NCBI RefSeq assembly: GCF_002294985.1
Contig: NZ_NSGE01000003.1
Span: forward strand, 62,001-126,000
Direction: 5' to 3'
Origin: Mesorhizobium sp. WSM3862
Lineage (GTDB): Bacteria > Pseudomonadota > Alphaproteobacteria > Rhizobiales > Rhizobiaceae
DNA: 64,000 nucleotides
In this document: positions 19,589 to 29,188 of the stretch, one piece after another
How positions within the stretch are numbered: the stretch's first letter is position 1
Layout of the letters: the number at the start of each line of letters is the position of its first letter
Notes under the pieces: model-generated
Seen by the model: only the letters and a program-made list of their open reading frames with translations
Told to the model about the DNA's origin: nothing
The model's database searches: none
Position numbers and translations under genes: made by a program

Positions 19589-19975
19589 TCACTCCGGATC
19601 ATGGCAGACCGCCTCGACATTGTTGCCGTCGGGATCGAAGACGAAGGCGCCGTAATAATTGGGGTGGTAATGCGGACGCAGCCCCGGCCCGCCATTGTCC
19701 TTGCCGCCGGCCGCAAGGGCCGCGGCATGGAAGGCGTCGACCTCGGCGCGGCTGCGCGCGGTGAAGGCGACATGCTGATGGTCCTTCGGCTTCTCCTTGC
19801 CCGCGCTCAGCCAGAACACCGGCCGGTCGCGGCCATAGCCGCCGACCTTGGCGCCGCCGGTATATTCCTCCGGCACCATGTAGAGCAGCGAAGCGCCAAG
19901 CGGCGCCATCGCCTGGTCGTAGAACGCCTTGGACTTTTCGAAATCGGAAACGCTGATGCCGAGATGATCGATCAT
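19589..19975 (-). CDS. VOC-family (glyoxalase/dioxygenase fold) protein
   Basis: 128 residues, one VOC unit: starts MIDHLGISVSDFEKSKAFYD and ends FVFDPDGNNVEAVCH with the usual metal-ligand positions (His near the start, Glu of NNVEAV). Central HVAFTARSRAEVDAFHAAAL fits. It could be a glyoxalase-like isomerase or a binding protein. It overlaps the DUF559 gene by 4 bp upstream and precedes the GFA pair. Confidence 0.88.
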   Translation of the reverse strand: MIDHLGISVSDFEKSKAFYDQAMAPLGASLLYMVPEEYTGGAKVGGYGRDRPVFWLSAGKEKPKDHQHVAFTARSRAEVDAFHAAALAAGGKDNGGPGLRPHYHPNYYGAFVFDPDGNNVEAVCHDPE

Positions 19976-20376
19976 GGAACGAGCTCCTGCGTTGCGGTCT
20001 GCGGCACTTCGGCGCCGGCCAGGCCGGCCGCAATGACGATGTGCTGGCAGACATTGTCGATATCGCGGATCACGTCGTCGTTCCAGAAGCGCAGGATGGT
20101 CCAGCCGCTTGCAGCTAGATAGCCACTTCTTGCCTCGTCACGGTTTAAGTGTTCCGCATCGCCATGCTGGCTGCCATCGACCTCGACTATGAGGCGATGG
20201 GCCGAGCACGCGAAATCAACGATATAAGGTCCGATCGGCACCTGCCGCCGGAAGCTCATGCCCATCAAGCGGTGGGCACGCAACTCGTTCCAAAGTTTCA
20301 GCTCGGCATCCGTCATGGCACGCCGCATGGACTTGGCGTTATTGCGCTGACGGGATGGAACGAGGTCGTGGCCCAT
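19972..20376 (-). CDS. DUF559 endonuclease-like protein
   Basis: 134 residues. The DUF559 domain belongs to the restriction endonuclease-like superfamily related to Vsr. Here TDAELKLWNELRAHRLMGMSFRRQVPIGPYIVDFAC and LIVEVDGSQH show the D...ExD-type core (Asp of VDFAC, Glu and Asp of VEVDGSQH), followed by a WTILRFWNDDV strand. Vsr relatives nick DNA at mismatches; DUF559 members are mostly untested. It is the first gene of the GFA run and lies 49 bp from a large inverted repeat. Confidence 0.87.
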   Translation of the reverse strand: MGHDLVPSRQRNNAKSMRRAMTDAELKLWNELRAHRLMGMSFRRQVPIGPYIVDFACSAHRLIVEVDGSQHGDAEHLNRDEARSGYLAASGWTILRFWNDDVIRDIDNVCQHIVIAAGLAGAEVPQTATQELVP

Positions 20377-20424
20377 AGCTACACGCCCTCACGTTTGCGA
20401 TTAACGAAATCGCACGCCCGAGCT

Positions 20425-20609
20425 AATCTCCCCCCTTGCGGGGGAGATGTCCGGCAGGACAGAGGGGGGTGCTGTCCCGCCGACGTAGCAACGAGAGAGT
20501 GCTGCCCTCCTAGGAAATAGCGGGTGTGTGAGTGAGAAAACTCAAACCCTGGAGTTCCTTCGCACCCCCCTCTGTCCTGCCGGACATCTCCCCCGCAAGG
20601 GGGGAGATT
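20425..20609. repeat. 185-bp element with perfect 48-bp terminal inverted repeats
   Basis: Bases 20425-20472 and 20562-20609 are identical when one is reverse-complemented, 48 of 48, separated by 89 bp. Each arm itself folds (ATCTCCCCC pairing with GGGGGAGAT) next to ccctctgtcctgccgg. The whole can form a large cruciform or RNA hairpin. Related partial copies lie at 212-250 and 60071-60110. It sits between cysS and the DUF559 gene and has no coding capacity of its own; it resembles a miniature mobile or REP-like element. Confidence 0.85.
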
Positions 20610-20659
20610 GAACGTCACCGGCGCCTCCGCCAGTCCTGAAACGATCCCCTGCGCCACCC

Positions 20660-22111
<1,452 letters not shown>

Positions 22112-22499
22112 GCGTGCCCTTCCGATCCCTTATGTTGGACGGAGCCTCCCCGCGCCCGGGCGCAAATCGGGCTCCAGCCTGCTGGCCGGGGCGTTTGTCC
22201 AATCTAGGGGAAGATAAGGCGAAAACGTCCGGACCAGCGCGAGGCTAGCCAATAATGCAAATGCCACAAATGGCGAAAGACGTTTTCATGGCCGGCTTTA
22301 TCGCGCCCGCAGGTGTTGCCGTCAAGTCGCTCAACTCGGGAAAGCTGTCGTTCCATCACAGGTAAAAACGAGCCGAAACATTTTATTAAGCATCTCGGCA
22401 CAGTGATGAAACATTATCGGACTAGACCGCCAAACGTCACGATTTGGTCCGAATCGACCACCAAACCCAGACACGAAAACGTTACCAGGGAAGAGAACA
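22112..22499. other. Intergenic region between cysS and a small basic protein gene
   Basis: About 390 bp, AT-richer than its surroundings from 22250 on. It must carry the cysS promoter and the promoter of the small gene at 22500. No T-box, riboswitch or clear promoter motif was found by eye, and the short frames in it look non-coding. Confidence 0.45.
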
Positions 22500-22655
22500 A
22501 TGCCTCGAAGTAAGCAAGAACAAAGCCGACCGGCGCAACAGCCGCTCGCCAGCCACTACCGCGCGATCGGCCCTGCGGCCATCGTCGCAGCCCTTCTTCA
22601 CACCGCGAAGAAGAAGAAGCCGGCGCAGAAGATCATCTCGCCGCGCGCCGCTTGA
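22500..22655 (+). CDS. Small basic protein, 51 residues
   Basis: The frame MPRSKQEQSRPAQQPLASHY to HTAKKKKPAQKIISPRAA has a good ribosome binding site (GGGAAGAG) six bases before the ATG and lies alone in an otherwise gene-free gap. It is strongly basic, with a short hydrophobic centre (AIGPAAIVAALL) and a Lys-rich tail, so it could bind nucleic acid or membrane. No family is recognised. The initiation context and length make it more likely real than chance. Confidence 0.6.
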   Translation: MPRSKQEQSRPAQQPLASHYRAIGPAAIVAALLHTAKKKKPAQKIISPRAA

Positions 22656-22754
22656 AACGGCAGGACCGGCGCAGTCTCCGATGATCGGAGTGCCGGCAAT
22701 AAGGGCGGCGCCAATGCTCGCCCTGGAGATGAAGGCCTCCGCTAGCAGCCTTCG

Positions 22755-23517
22755 CTAAAACAGGGTCATCTGGTTTTCGTCCGCGCCGAGTTTCTGGCGC
22801 CTGACCTTGTCGGGCTGAGCCCCGACCATGCCCCGCTCCTGAATCTCCGGCCCGGTGTTGGCGACCTTGTTGACGAGGTCGGAAACCGGAATCGCCTCGA
22901 AGAAATCGGGCTCGGCGGGCTTGAGGAGGTCGAGCACGTCGCGTGGCTCCTGCGTGCGGCAATCCAACCAGCGGGCGAAATCGCGTTCGTCGATCACCAC
23001 CGGCATGCGGTCGTGGATATGGGCGGTGCCGGCGTTGGCCCGCGTGGTGAGGATCGCGCCGGTGTCCATCTCGGAACCGCCCGGCTCGGCATAGGTCTCG
23101 ATCAGACCGGCGAAGGCGATCACCCCGCCCCGCCGCGGCCGGATCCAGTAGGGCTGGCCCTTGGCGCTACCCGACTGCTGCCATTCATAAAAGCCGGAGG
23201 CCGGCACAAGGGCCCGGCGATGGCGCATGGCGGTCTTGAACGAGGCCTTCTGCAGCACGCCTTCCGAGCGCGCGTTGAAGAGCAGCGGAAATTCCTTCGT
23301 ATCCTCGACCCAAGTCGGGATCAGGCCCCAGCGCACCAGCATCGCCTGGCGGTCTGGCAGGTTGGAGCCTGGCGCTCTTGGCGGACCGGCGAACGCCATC
23401 AGCACCGGCTGCGTCGGAGCGATATTGTAGCGGGCCGGAAACGCCTCCAGCTCCGCCAGGCCAAGAATGGCGGCGGTCTGGTCCGGCGAGGCGGTCAGGG
23501 CAAAGCGTCCCGCACAT
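22755..23517 (-). pseudogene. SOS response-associated peptidase (HMCES/YedK) with frameshift at codon 3
   Basis: The family (SRAP) forms a thiazolidine crosslink with abasic sites in single-stranded DNA through Cys2 of MCGRF. Here an ATG TGC at 23517 is followed by GGGACG instead of GGACG, so MCGRFALT is broken by one extra G. Everything after it is intact in the shifted frame: GRFALTASPDQ, NIAPTQPVL, LIPTW, NARSEG, ALVPASGFYEW and HDRMPVVID. Without the extra base the protein would have 253 residues, normal for the family. Either a true disabling mutation or a sequence error. Confidence 0.8.
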
Positions 23518-23630
23518 GGATTGGCTCTTCGGTCGGGATCGCCATGAAAGTGGCGATGGAACCGCCGCGCCGCAACCGCTAAAGCTGTCCGGTCCACAAC
23601 CAAGCCGGCAGCCGGCGCGATTCGCAACGC

Positions 23631-24059
23631 ATGAACAAGGTTCGCAAGATTATCCCGGCAGTCTCCGTCGCCGTCGTGCGCGGCAAGACGGTGCTGCTGG
23701 TCAAGCGGGCGCGGCCGCCTTCGCAAGGGCTCTACGCGTATCCCGGCGGCAAGGTCGAGCCGGGCGAGACGCTGGCGCAAGCCGCGGCGCGCGAACTCAA
23801 GGAGGAAACCGGGCTCCAGGCGAAGGATTACCACCCGCTGCGCGACATCCATATCGACGGCCGCGCTGAGCACCACGCGGTCGACTATCTGCTGACGGTG
23901 TTCGGCGCGGCCTATGTCGGCGGCGAGCCGGCAGCGAGCGATGACGCCGAGACGGCGGCGTTCTACACGCTGGCGGAAATGGCGGCGATGCCGCTGGCGG
24001 GCGATGTGTTTGAAGTTGCCCAGGAGTTGCTTGGCCTTGTGCAAGCCGCCGAGCGGTGA
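23631..24059 (+). CDS. Nudix hydrolase
   Basis: 142 residues. The Nudix box GGKVEPGETLAQAAARELKE followed by ETGL fits GX5EX7REUXEEXGU exactly, preceded by a short N-terminal strand region VSVAVVRGKTVLLVKR. Such enzymes hydrolyse nucleoside diphosphate-linked compounds with magnesium. The compact form resembles ADP-ribose or MutT-like members; the substrate is unresolved. It is divergent from the HMCES-like gene and upstream of the TIGR02301 gene by 27 bp. Confidence 0.9.
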   Translation: MNKVRKIIPAVSVAVVRGKTVLLVKRARPPSQGLYAYPGGKVEPGETLAQAAARELKEETGLQAKDYHPLRDIHIDGRAEHHAVDYLLTVFGAAYVGGEPAASDDAETAAFYTLAEMAAMPLAGDVFEVAQELLGLVQAAER

Positions 24060-24086
24060 CCCCAGAATGGCCTTGCAGGCGACAAA

Positions 24087-24506
24087 ATGTTTCGCCACAA
24101 AGCCTTGCTCTTCCATCGCAAGGCCCTGATGACCCGCGCCTCCCCCTTTCTCGCCGCAAGCCTCGCCATCAGCATGGCCGTCACGGTGCAGCCGGCATCG
24201 GCGGCCGAGGCGCCGTTCGAGCCCGGGCTGATGCGCCTTGCCGAGGTGCTGGGTTCGCTACATTTCCTGCGCAATCTCTGCGGCGAGAAAGGCGACCAGT
24301 GGCGGCTGGAGATGGAAAAGCTGCTCGAGTCGGAAAATCCCGATCCCAACCGGCGCGCCCGCTTCATCGCCTCCTTCAATCGCGGCTACCGCTCCTTCAG
24401 CGGCACCTACACGCAGTGCACGCCTTCGGCCACCGAGGCCATTGCCCGCTACATGAAGGAAGGCGAGACGCTGTCGCGCGATATCGCTTCCCGCTACGGG
24501 AATTGA
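24087..24506 (+). CDS. TIGR02301-family exported protein
   Basis: 139 residues from the first ATG, or 125 from a second in-frame ATG at 24129 (MTRASPFLAASLAISMA), which gives a more usual signal peptide ending near PASAAEA. The mature part (EVLGSLHFLRNLCGEKGDQWR, FNRGYRSFSGTYTQCTPSA) with two conserved cysteines is typical of a family found in Rhizobiales and relatives. Function is unknown; periplasmic location is expected. Confidence 0.8.
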   Translation: MFRHKALLFHRKALMTRASPFLAASLAISMAVTVQPASAAEAPFEPGLMRLAEVLGSLHFLRNLCGEKGDQWRLEMEKLLESENPDPNRRARFIASFNRGYRSFSGTYTQCTPSATEAIARYMKEGETLSRDIASRYGN

Positions 24507-24832
24507 GGACCGGCATCGATCGCGACTATCCACCACGAATTGGCTCCAATGTGGTATCAGGCTGCGCCTTGGTGCAATCATCTGTTGCGCTTGTGCAACA
24601 ATGTTAATGAAACGTTAGTGGACAAATGCGGAATTAACTCAAACTGAAGGTTTTAATGCCGCAAGCTGGGCTAATCGGCTAAGCTTGGTCGGAATTGATC
24701 GCAGCCTTGCTCGATATGTAGATTGCGACTGCAGAAACGTCGTATTTACAAGCACTTGTACGAGCAGCGCATGAACTGGCAAGTCAAGCCCGGTGCCTTG
24801 CCGGACCGACGCTTGAAAAGGTGGACATCGCA
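24507..24832. other. Intergenic region before a small conserved gene
   Basis: About 325 bp, AT-rich between 24590 and 24770. It includes the dyad GTTGC-6 nt-GCAAC near 24587 without a T run. It should contain the promoter for the gene at 24833. No RNA gene or riboswitch is recognised. Confidence 0.4.
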
Positions 24833-25090
24833 ATGGAACATGGCGTCAGCGACATCGACGCGTTGGTCAGGGAAGAAAAGCGCCTGACCGCCGTGGAGAG
24901 CCACAGCGAAGCCTGGGCGGAAGGATTGTCGGCCGGCATCGAGCCCGAAATCATCGCCGAGGCTGCGCTGGAAACCGCCTTCGGCGAGATGCTGCGCGCC
25001 AATGGTGAGACCTCAGCGCTGGCCCTGCTCGACCGCATGCGCGAAAAGGTGATCTCCGGCGCGTTCGAGCCGGAACGGCTCAGGCACTAG
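24833..25090 (+). CDS. Small helical protein of unknown function
   Basis: 85 residues, acidic, almost entirely helix-forming (VREEKRLTAVESHSEAWAEG, IIAEAALETAFGEMLRANGE). The ATG at 24833 is preferred: AAAAGGTGG lies at a suitable distance upstream. An in-frame GTG at 24821 is less likely because it overlaps that site. No family is recognised and neighbours give no strong hint. Confidence 0.6.
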   Translation: MEHGVSDIDALVREEKRLTAVESHSEAWAEGLSAGIEPEIIAEAALETAFGEMLRANGETSALALLDRMREKVISGAFEPERLRH

Positions 25091-25225
25091 CCCGCCCGCT
25101 TTGGCTGCTTTTGACGGCGACGCGCCGTTTGGGCATCATACCCGCCGCCTAGCCATTAGTTTTTCGCAATTCCGGACGGAAACCATTGCACAGTTTTCTG
25201 GAATTGCCCTAGCGAGCCCGGAACC

Positions 25226-26035
25226 ATGGAGAGGCAAGGGGTGAGATTTTCGTTGGCAGGCAGGCCGCGCGGGCTGGCCCTCGGTATCTGGATCACTGCT
25301 TCCTGCGCCGGGCCATTGGCAATCTGCCTCGCCAGCACGCCTTGCTATGCGCTAAGCGAGATCCAACGCGAGGAGTTGCCTTCGCCGGTCACTTCGTCCA
25401 CCAGTGACGAAACGACCGCTCCGGGGACCACCGTGCCAATGCCGGCCGCGCCCGGCACCAAACCCTCCGACAACAGCCAGCCGGCCGACGAGACGGACAA
25501 GAGCGCGCCCGAAGCGCCAACCGGCAGCGGCGGCATCACCAGCCCGCGCTCCGACCCGGATTCGCCGCCGCCGCCCGTCGTCTACGACCTCGACAAGCTT
25601 CCCGAACCGGTCAAACGCATGCACGGCCTGATCATCGAGGCCTGCAAGAGCGGCGATATCGAGAAACTTCGGCCGCTGATCGGCTCGGGCGAATCCATGA
25701 CGCAGCTTTCGCTCGGCGACATCGAGGGCGACCCGGTCGCTTTCCTCAAGGGACTCTCCGGCGACGGCGACGGCCAAGAGATTCTCGCCATTTTGGAAGA
25801 GGTGCTCAGCGCCGGCTATGTCCATGTCGACACCGGCACGCCGCAGGAGCTCTATGTCTGGCCGTATTTCTTCGCGCTTCCGCTCGACAAGCTGGATCCC
25901 AGGCAGCGCGTCGAGCTGTTCAAGCTCGTCACCGCAAGCGACTATGACGACATGAAGCAGTTCGGCGCCTATATCTTCTACCGCGTCGGCATCACGCCCG
26001 CCGGCCAGTGGCTGTTCTTCGTCGCCGGGGATTGA
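25226..26035 (+). CDS. Exported protein of unknown function
   Basis: 269 residues. An N-terminal hydrophobic signal (LALGIWITASCAGPLAICLA) is followed by a Pro/Ser/Thr-rich disordered linker (about 45-115) and a folded C-terminal domain with VKRMHGLIIEACKSGDIEKL and QELYVWPYFFALPLDKLDP. An alternative GTG start at 25241 has a better placed ribosome site (GGAGAGG) and would shorten the protein by five residues. The C-terminal domain is conserved-looking but not recognised. Confidence 0.65.
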   Translation: MERQGVRFSLAGRPRGLALGIWITASCAGPLAICLASTPCYALSEIQREELPSPVTSSTSDETTAPGTTVPMPAAPGTKPSDNSQPADETDKSAPEAPTGSGGITSPRSDPDSPPPPVVYDLDKLPEPVKRMHGLIIEACKSGDIEKLRPLIGSGESMTQLSLGDIEGDPVAFLKGLSGDGDGQEILAILEEVLSAGYVHVDTGTPQELYVWPYFFALPLDKLDPRQRVELFKLVTASDYDDMKQFGAYIFYRVGITPAGQWLFFVAGD

Positions 26036-26204
26036 GCCAGAAGCTCATCCCTTGCCAATTTTGGTCTGCGGCCTGCCTCCTCTCGCAGAGCCGGAATCGC
26101 GTTGGCTCCCACCGTCGGCATTTCGACAAGAAAATCGACGAGGGCAAGTTCCCGCAGCTGCAGGCACTGTTAATGCAGGGCGCGCTTAAGAAATCCAACG
26201 TGGC

Positions 26205-27536
26205 CTAAGCCGCCAGCGCCTCGGAAAACTCCACCGCCCTGCCCTGGCCGGGCGTGACGATCTCGCCGTCCCACATTACCCGGTTGCCGCGCACGATGGT
26301 GCCGACCGGCCAGCCGGTGACCTCTTTGCCGTCATAGGGCGTCCAGCCCGCCTTGGAGCCAGCCTGCGCGTTGGTGATGGTCTCGCGGCGCTTCAGGTCT
26401 ACGACGGTGAAATCGGCGTCGTAGCCGGCGGCGATGCGGCCCTTTCCCGCCATGCCGAAGATGCGCTGCGGACCGTGACTGGAGAGATCGACGAAACGCT
26501 GCAAAGTGAGCCGGCCGGCGTTGACATGGTCGAGCATGATCGGCACCAGCGTCTGCACGCCCGTCATGCCCGAAGGCGAGGCAGGATAAGGCTTGGCCTT
26601 CTCGGCCAGCGTGTGCGGCGCGTGGTCGGACCCCAGCACATCGACGATCCCTTGCTCGATGCCGTGCCAGACGCCGTCGCGGTGGCGCGGCGCGCGCACC
26701 GGCGGGTTCATCTGGATCAGCGTGCCGAGCCGCGCATAGTCGTCAGCTGAGAGCGTCAGGTGATGCGGCGTCGCCTCGCATGTAGCGACGTCCTTATGCT
26801 GCTCGAGGAAAACGATCTCCTCGGCCGTCGAGATGTGCAGCACATGGATGCGCGCGCGCGTCTGTCTCGCGATGCGCACCAGGCGTTCGGTGCAGCGAAG
26901 CGCCGCGATCTCGTCGCGCCAGACAGGATGCGACGAGGGATCGCCCTCGACGCGCAGACCGAGCCGCTCGCGCAGACGGAACTCGTCCTCGGAGTGGAAA
27001 GCGGCGCGGCGGCGGGTATTGCGCAGGATGGAGGCGACGCCTTCGTCGTCCTCGACCAGCAGGTCGCCGGTGGACGAGCCCATGAAGACTTTTATGCCGG
27101 CAGCTCCTGGCAGCCGCTCGAGCTCGCCGACATCGCCGGCATTGTCGCGCGTGCCGCCAACCCAGAAAGCGAAGTCGCAATGCATGCGGCCGGTGGCGCG
27201 CCGCACCTTGTCGGCAAGGGCCGCCTCGCTGGTGGTCAGCGGATTGGTGTTGGGCATCTCGAAGACCGCGGTGACGCCGCCCAAAACCGCGGCGCGAGAC
27301 CCGGTTTCCAGATCTTCCTTGTGCTCCAGTCCCGGCTCGCGGAAATGCACCTGGCTGTCGACGACGCCGGGCAGGATGTGCAGGCCCGTGCAATCGATCG
27401 CCTCGCCGGCCGACGCTTGGCCGAGATCGCCTATCGCGGCAATACGCCCGGCCTTCACGGCGACATCGCGCCGGCCTTCACCGTCATGGTTGACTACCGT
27501 GCCGCCTGTCAGGATGAGGTCGAAGGTGGTTGCCAT
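26205..27536 (-). CDS. Dihydroorotase-like amidohydrolase lacking the first metal-binding His
   Basis: 443 residues, cyclic amidohydrolase fold. The carbamylated Lys segment (AAGIKVFMGSS), TPHHLTL, HVLHIST and the catalytic Asp of LGSDHAPH are intact. The first motif reads DSQVHFREPG, where class I dihydroorotases have DxHVHLREPG, so the first His ligand of the binuclear site is Gln. It may be a dihydroorotase with altered metal use or a related enzyme. It is far from the pyrE gene of this window. Start at 27536 (MATTFD) is chosen over an ATG at 27548. Confidence 0.82.
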   Translation of the reverse strand: MATTFDLILTGGTVVNHDGEGRRDVAVKAGRIAAIGDLGQASAGEAIDCTGLHILPGVVDSQVHFREPGLEHKEDLETGSRAAVLGGVTAVFEMPNTNPLTTSEAALADKVRRATGRMHCDFAFWVGGTRDNAGDVGELERLPGAAGIKVFMGSSTGDLLVEDDEGVASILRNTRRRAAFHSEDEFRLRERLGLRVEGDPSSHPVWRDEIAALRCTERLVRIARQTRARIHVLHISTAEEIVFLEQHKDVATCEATPHHLTLSADDYARLGTLIQMNPPVRAPRHRDGVWHGIEQGIVDVLGSDHAPHTLAEKAKPYPASPSGMTGVQTLVPIMLDHVNAGRLTLQRFVDLSSHGPQRIFGMAGKGRIAAGYDADFTVVDLKRRETITNAQAGSKAGWTPYDGKEVTGWPVGTIVRGNRVMWDGEIVTPGQGRAVEFSEALAA

Positions 27537-27621
27537 GGACTGGTCCAATCTCTTGCGGGGGGAGTGTGGCCGGCTTACGTAATGACCATCATTTTTGCAA
27601 GATCAGGCCGACTTCACGCCC

Positions 27622-28485
27622 ATGCCCTTTGCCCTGCTGAAAGACCGCGCGCTCATTTCCGTGTCAGGCCCGGATGCCGAACATTTTTTGCAAAACATCC
27701 TCACCACCGATCTCGATGCGCTCGGCGCCGGCGAGGCAAAGCCTGGCGCGCTGCTTTCGCCGCAAGGCAAGATCCTGTTCGATTTTCTCATCTCTCGCGC
27801 CGGCGAGAACGGCTTCCGGCTGGAATGCCGGACCGACATAGCCGATGACTTCGTGCGCCGGCTGATGCTTTACCGGCTGAGGGCAAAGGCCGAGATTGCC
27901 AAGCAGGATCAGGCGCTTGTCGCGGTTGCATGGGGCGATGATTCAACCGCCTCACTTGCCGATTCAACTTCGCTCGCCGACGCCCGCTTCCGCGAGGTGG
28001 AGGTCAGGCGCACATATGAGGGCGCAGTTCAGGAGAGCGGCGATGCCGGCGCATGGCGGGCCCTGCGTATCGCCAACGGCATCGCCGAAAGCGGCAGCGA
28101 TTATCAGCTCGGTGACGCTTTCCCACATGACGTTCTCCTCGACGAGAGCGGCGGCGTCGGCTTCAAGAAAGGCTGCTATGTCGGCCAGGAAGTTGTCTCG
28201 CGCATGCAGCATCGCGGCACCGCGCGACGCCGCGTGTTGATCGCCACAGCCGGGGGTTCCCTGCCTGCGTCCGGTACCGAGCTCACCGTCGCCGGCCGGC
28301 CGGTTGGCACGCTGGGTTCGGTAAGCGGCGGACGCGGCCTCGCCATCGCCCGCATCGACCGCGTCAAGGCAGCGCTCGATGCCCGCGACCCGATCATGGC
28401 CGGCGATGTCCAGGTGACGCTCGCCATCCCGAGCTGGGCGAAATTCTCGTTCCCGCAAGACACCGTCAGCGCGGAGGAGGCCTGA
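27622..28485 (+). CDS. ygfZ: Folate-binding YgfZ/GcvT-like protein
   Basis: 287 residues. The diagnostic KGCYVGQE motif (residues within GFKKGCYVGQEVVSRMQHRG) is intact, including the Cys needed for function. YgfZ uses tetrahydrofolate in the assembly or repair of certain iron-sulfur enzymes. The start at 27622 (MPFALLKDRA) is taken by homology. The stop codon shares its last base with the ATG of the HD gene (TGATG), so the two are translationally linked. Confidence 0.92.
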   Translation: MPFALLKDRALISVSGPDAEHFLQNILTTDLDALGAGEAKPGALLSPQGKILFDFLISRAGENGFRLECRTDIADDFVRRLMLYRLRAKAEIAKQDQALVAVAWGDDSTASLADSTSLADARFREVEVRRTYEGAVQESGDAGAWRALRIANGIAESGSDYQLGDAFPHDVLLDESGGVGFKKGCYVGQEVVSRMQHRGTARRRVLIATAGGSLPASGTELTVAGRPVGTLGSVSGGRGLAIARIDRVKAALDARDPIMAGDVQVTLAIPSWAKFSFPQDTVSAEEA

Positions 28486-29123
28486 TGGCGGCCGACAGGG
28501 CGGGAGCGCCGCCGCGCGCCTGGCAGCGCATGCTGTCCGGCCGGCGGCTCGACCTGCTCGACCCCTCGCCGCTCGACATCGAGATCGCCGACATCGCGCA
28601 TGGCCTCGCCCGCGTCGCCCGCTGGAACGGCCAGACCAGCGGCGAGCACGCCTTTTCGGTGGCTCAGCATTCGCTGCTGGTCGAGGCACTCTATGGTGAG
28701 CTGGTGCCGGCCGCCTCCGCCGAGGCGCGGCTCGCGGCGCTGCTGCACGACGCGCCCGAATATGTCATCGGCGACATGATCTCCCCCTTCAAATCGGTGA
28801 TGGGCGGCTCCTACAAGGACTGCGAGCTCAGGCTGCAGCGCGCCATCCATCAACGTTTCTCGCTGCCGGCCGAGCTCGGTTCCACCTTGCGCAAGGACAT
28901 CAAGCGCGCCGACCAGATCGCCGCCTATTACGAGGCGACGCTGCTTGCCGGCTTCTCGACCGCGGAGGCGACGGAATATTTCGGCCGGCCGCGCAGCTTT
29001 TCCGCCGACCATTTCGACTTCACCCCACGCTCGGTGACCTGGGCGCAGGCGGCATTTCTGAAACGATTCGCGGCGCTGGAAGCTAAACGCCAGCCTTTTC
29101 TTGCGGCCAATTCCGTCAAATAA
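28485..29123 (+). CDS. HD-domain hydrolase (YfbR-like)
   Basis: 212 residues. HD motif residues appear as GEHAFSVAQHS, LLHDAPEYVIGD and a downstream Asp in IKRADQIAAYYEA, the pattern of YfbR/YfdR 5'-nucleotidase-type phosphohydrolases acting on deoxynucleotides. It starts on the last base of the ygfZ stop codon. The natural substrate is not known. Confidence 0.85.
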   Translation: MAADRAGAPPRAWQRMLSGRRLDLLDPSPLDIEIADIAHGLARVARWNGQTSGEHAFSVAQHSLLVEALYGELVPAASAEARLAALLHDAPEYVIGDMISPFKSVMGGSYKDCELRLQRAIHQRFSLPAELGSTLRKDIKRADQIAAYYEATLLAGFSTAEATEYFGRPRSFSADHFDFTPRSVTWAQAAFLKRFAALEAKRQPFLAANSVK

Positions 29124-29188
29124 AAGAACGCTAAATTAACCGGCGGCCACGACAGTAAACTGTTCAGTCACGGTCGGCAGGCGCGCTC

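Noticed and set aside
24639..24833. 64-codon minus-strand frame in the gap before 24833
   Set aside because: No ribosome site, no protein-like pattern, and AT-rich sequence fits a promoter region better.
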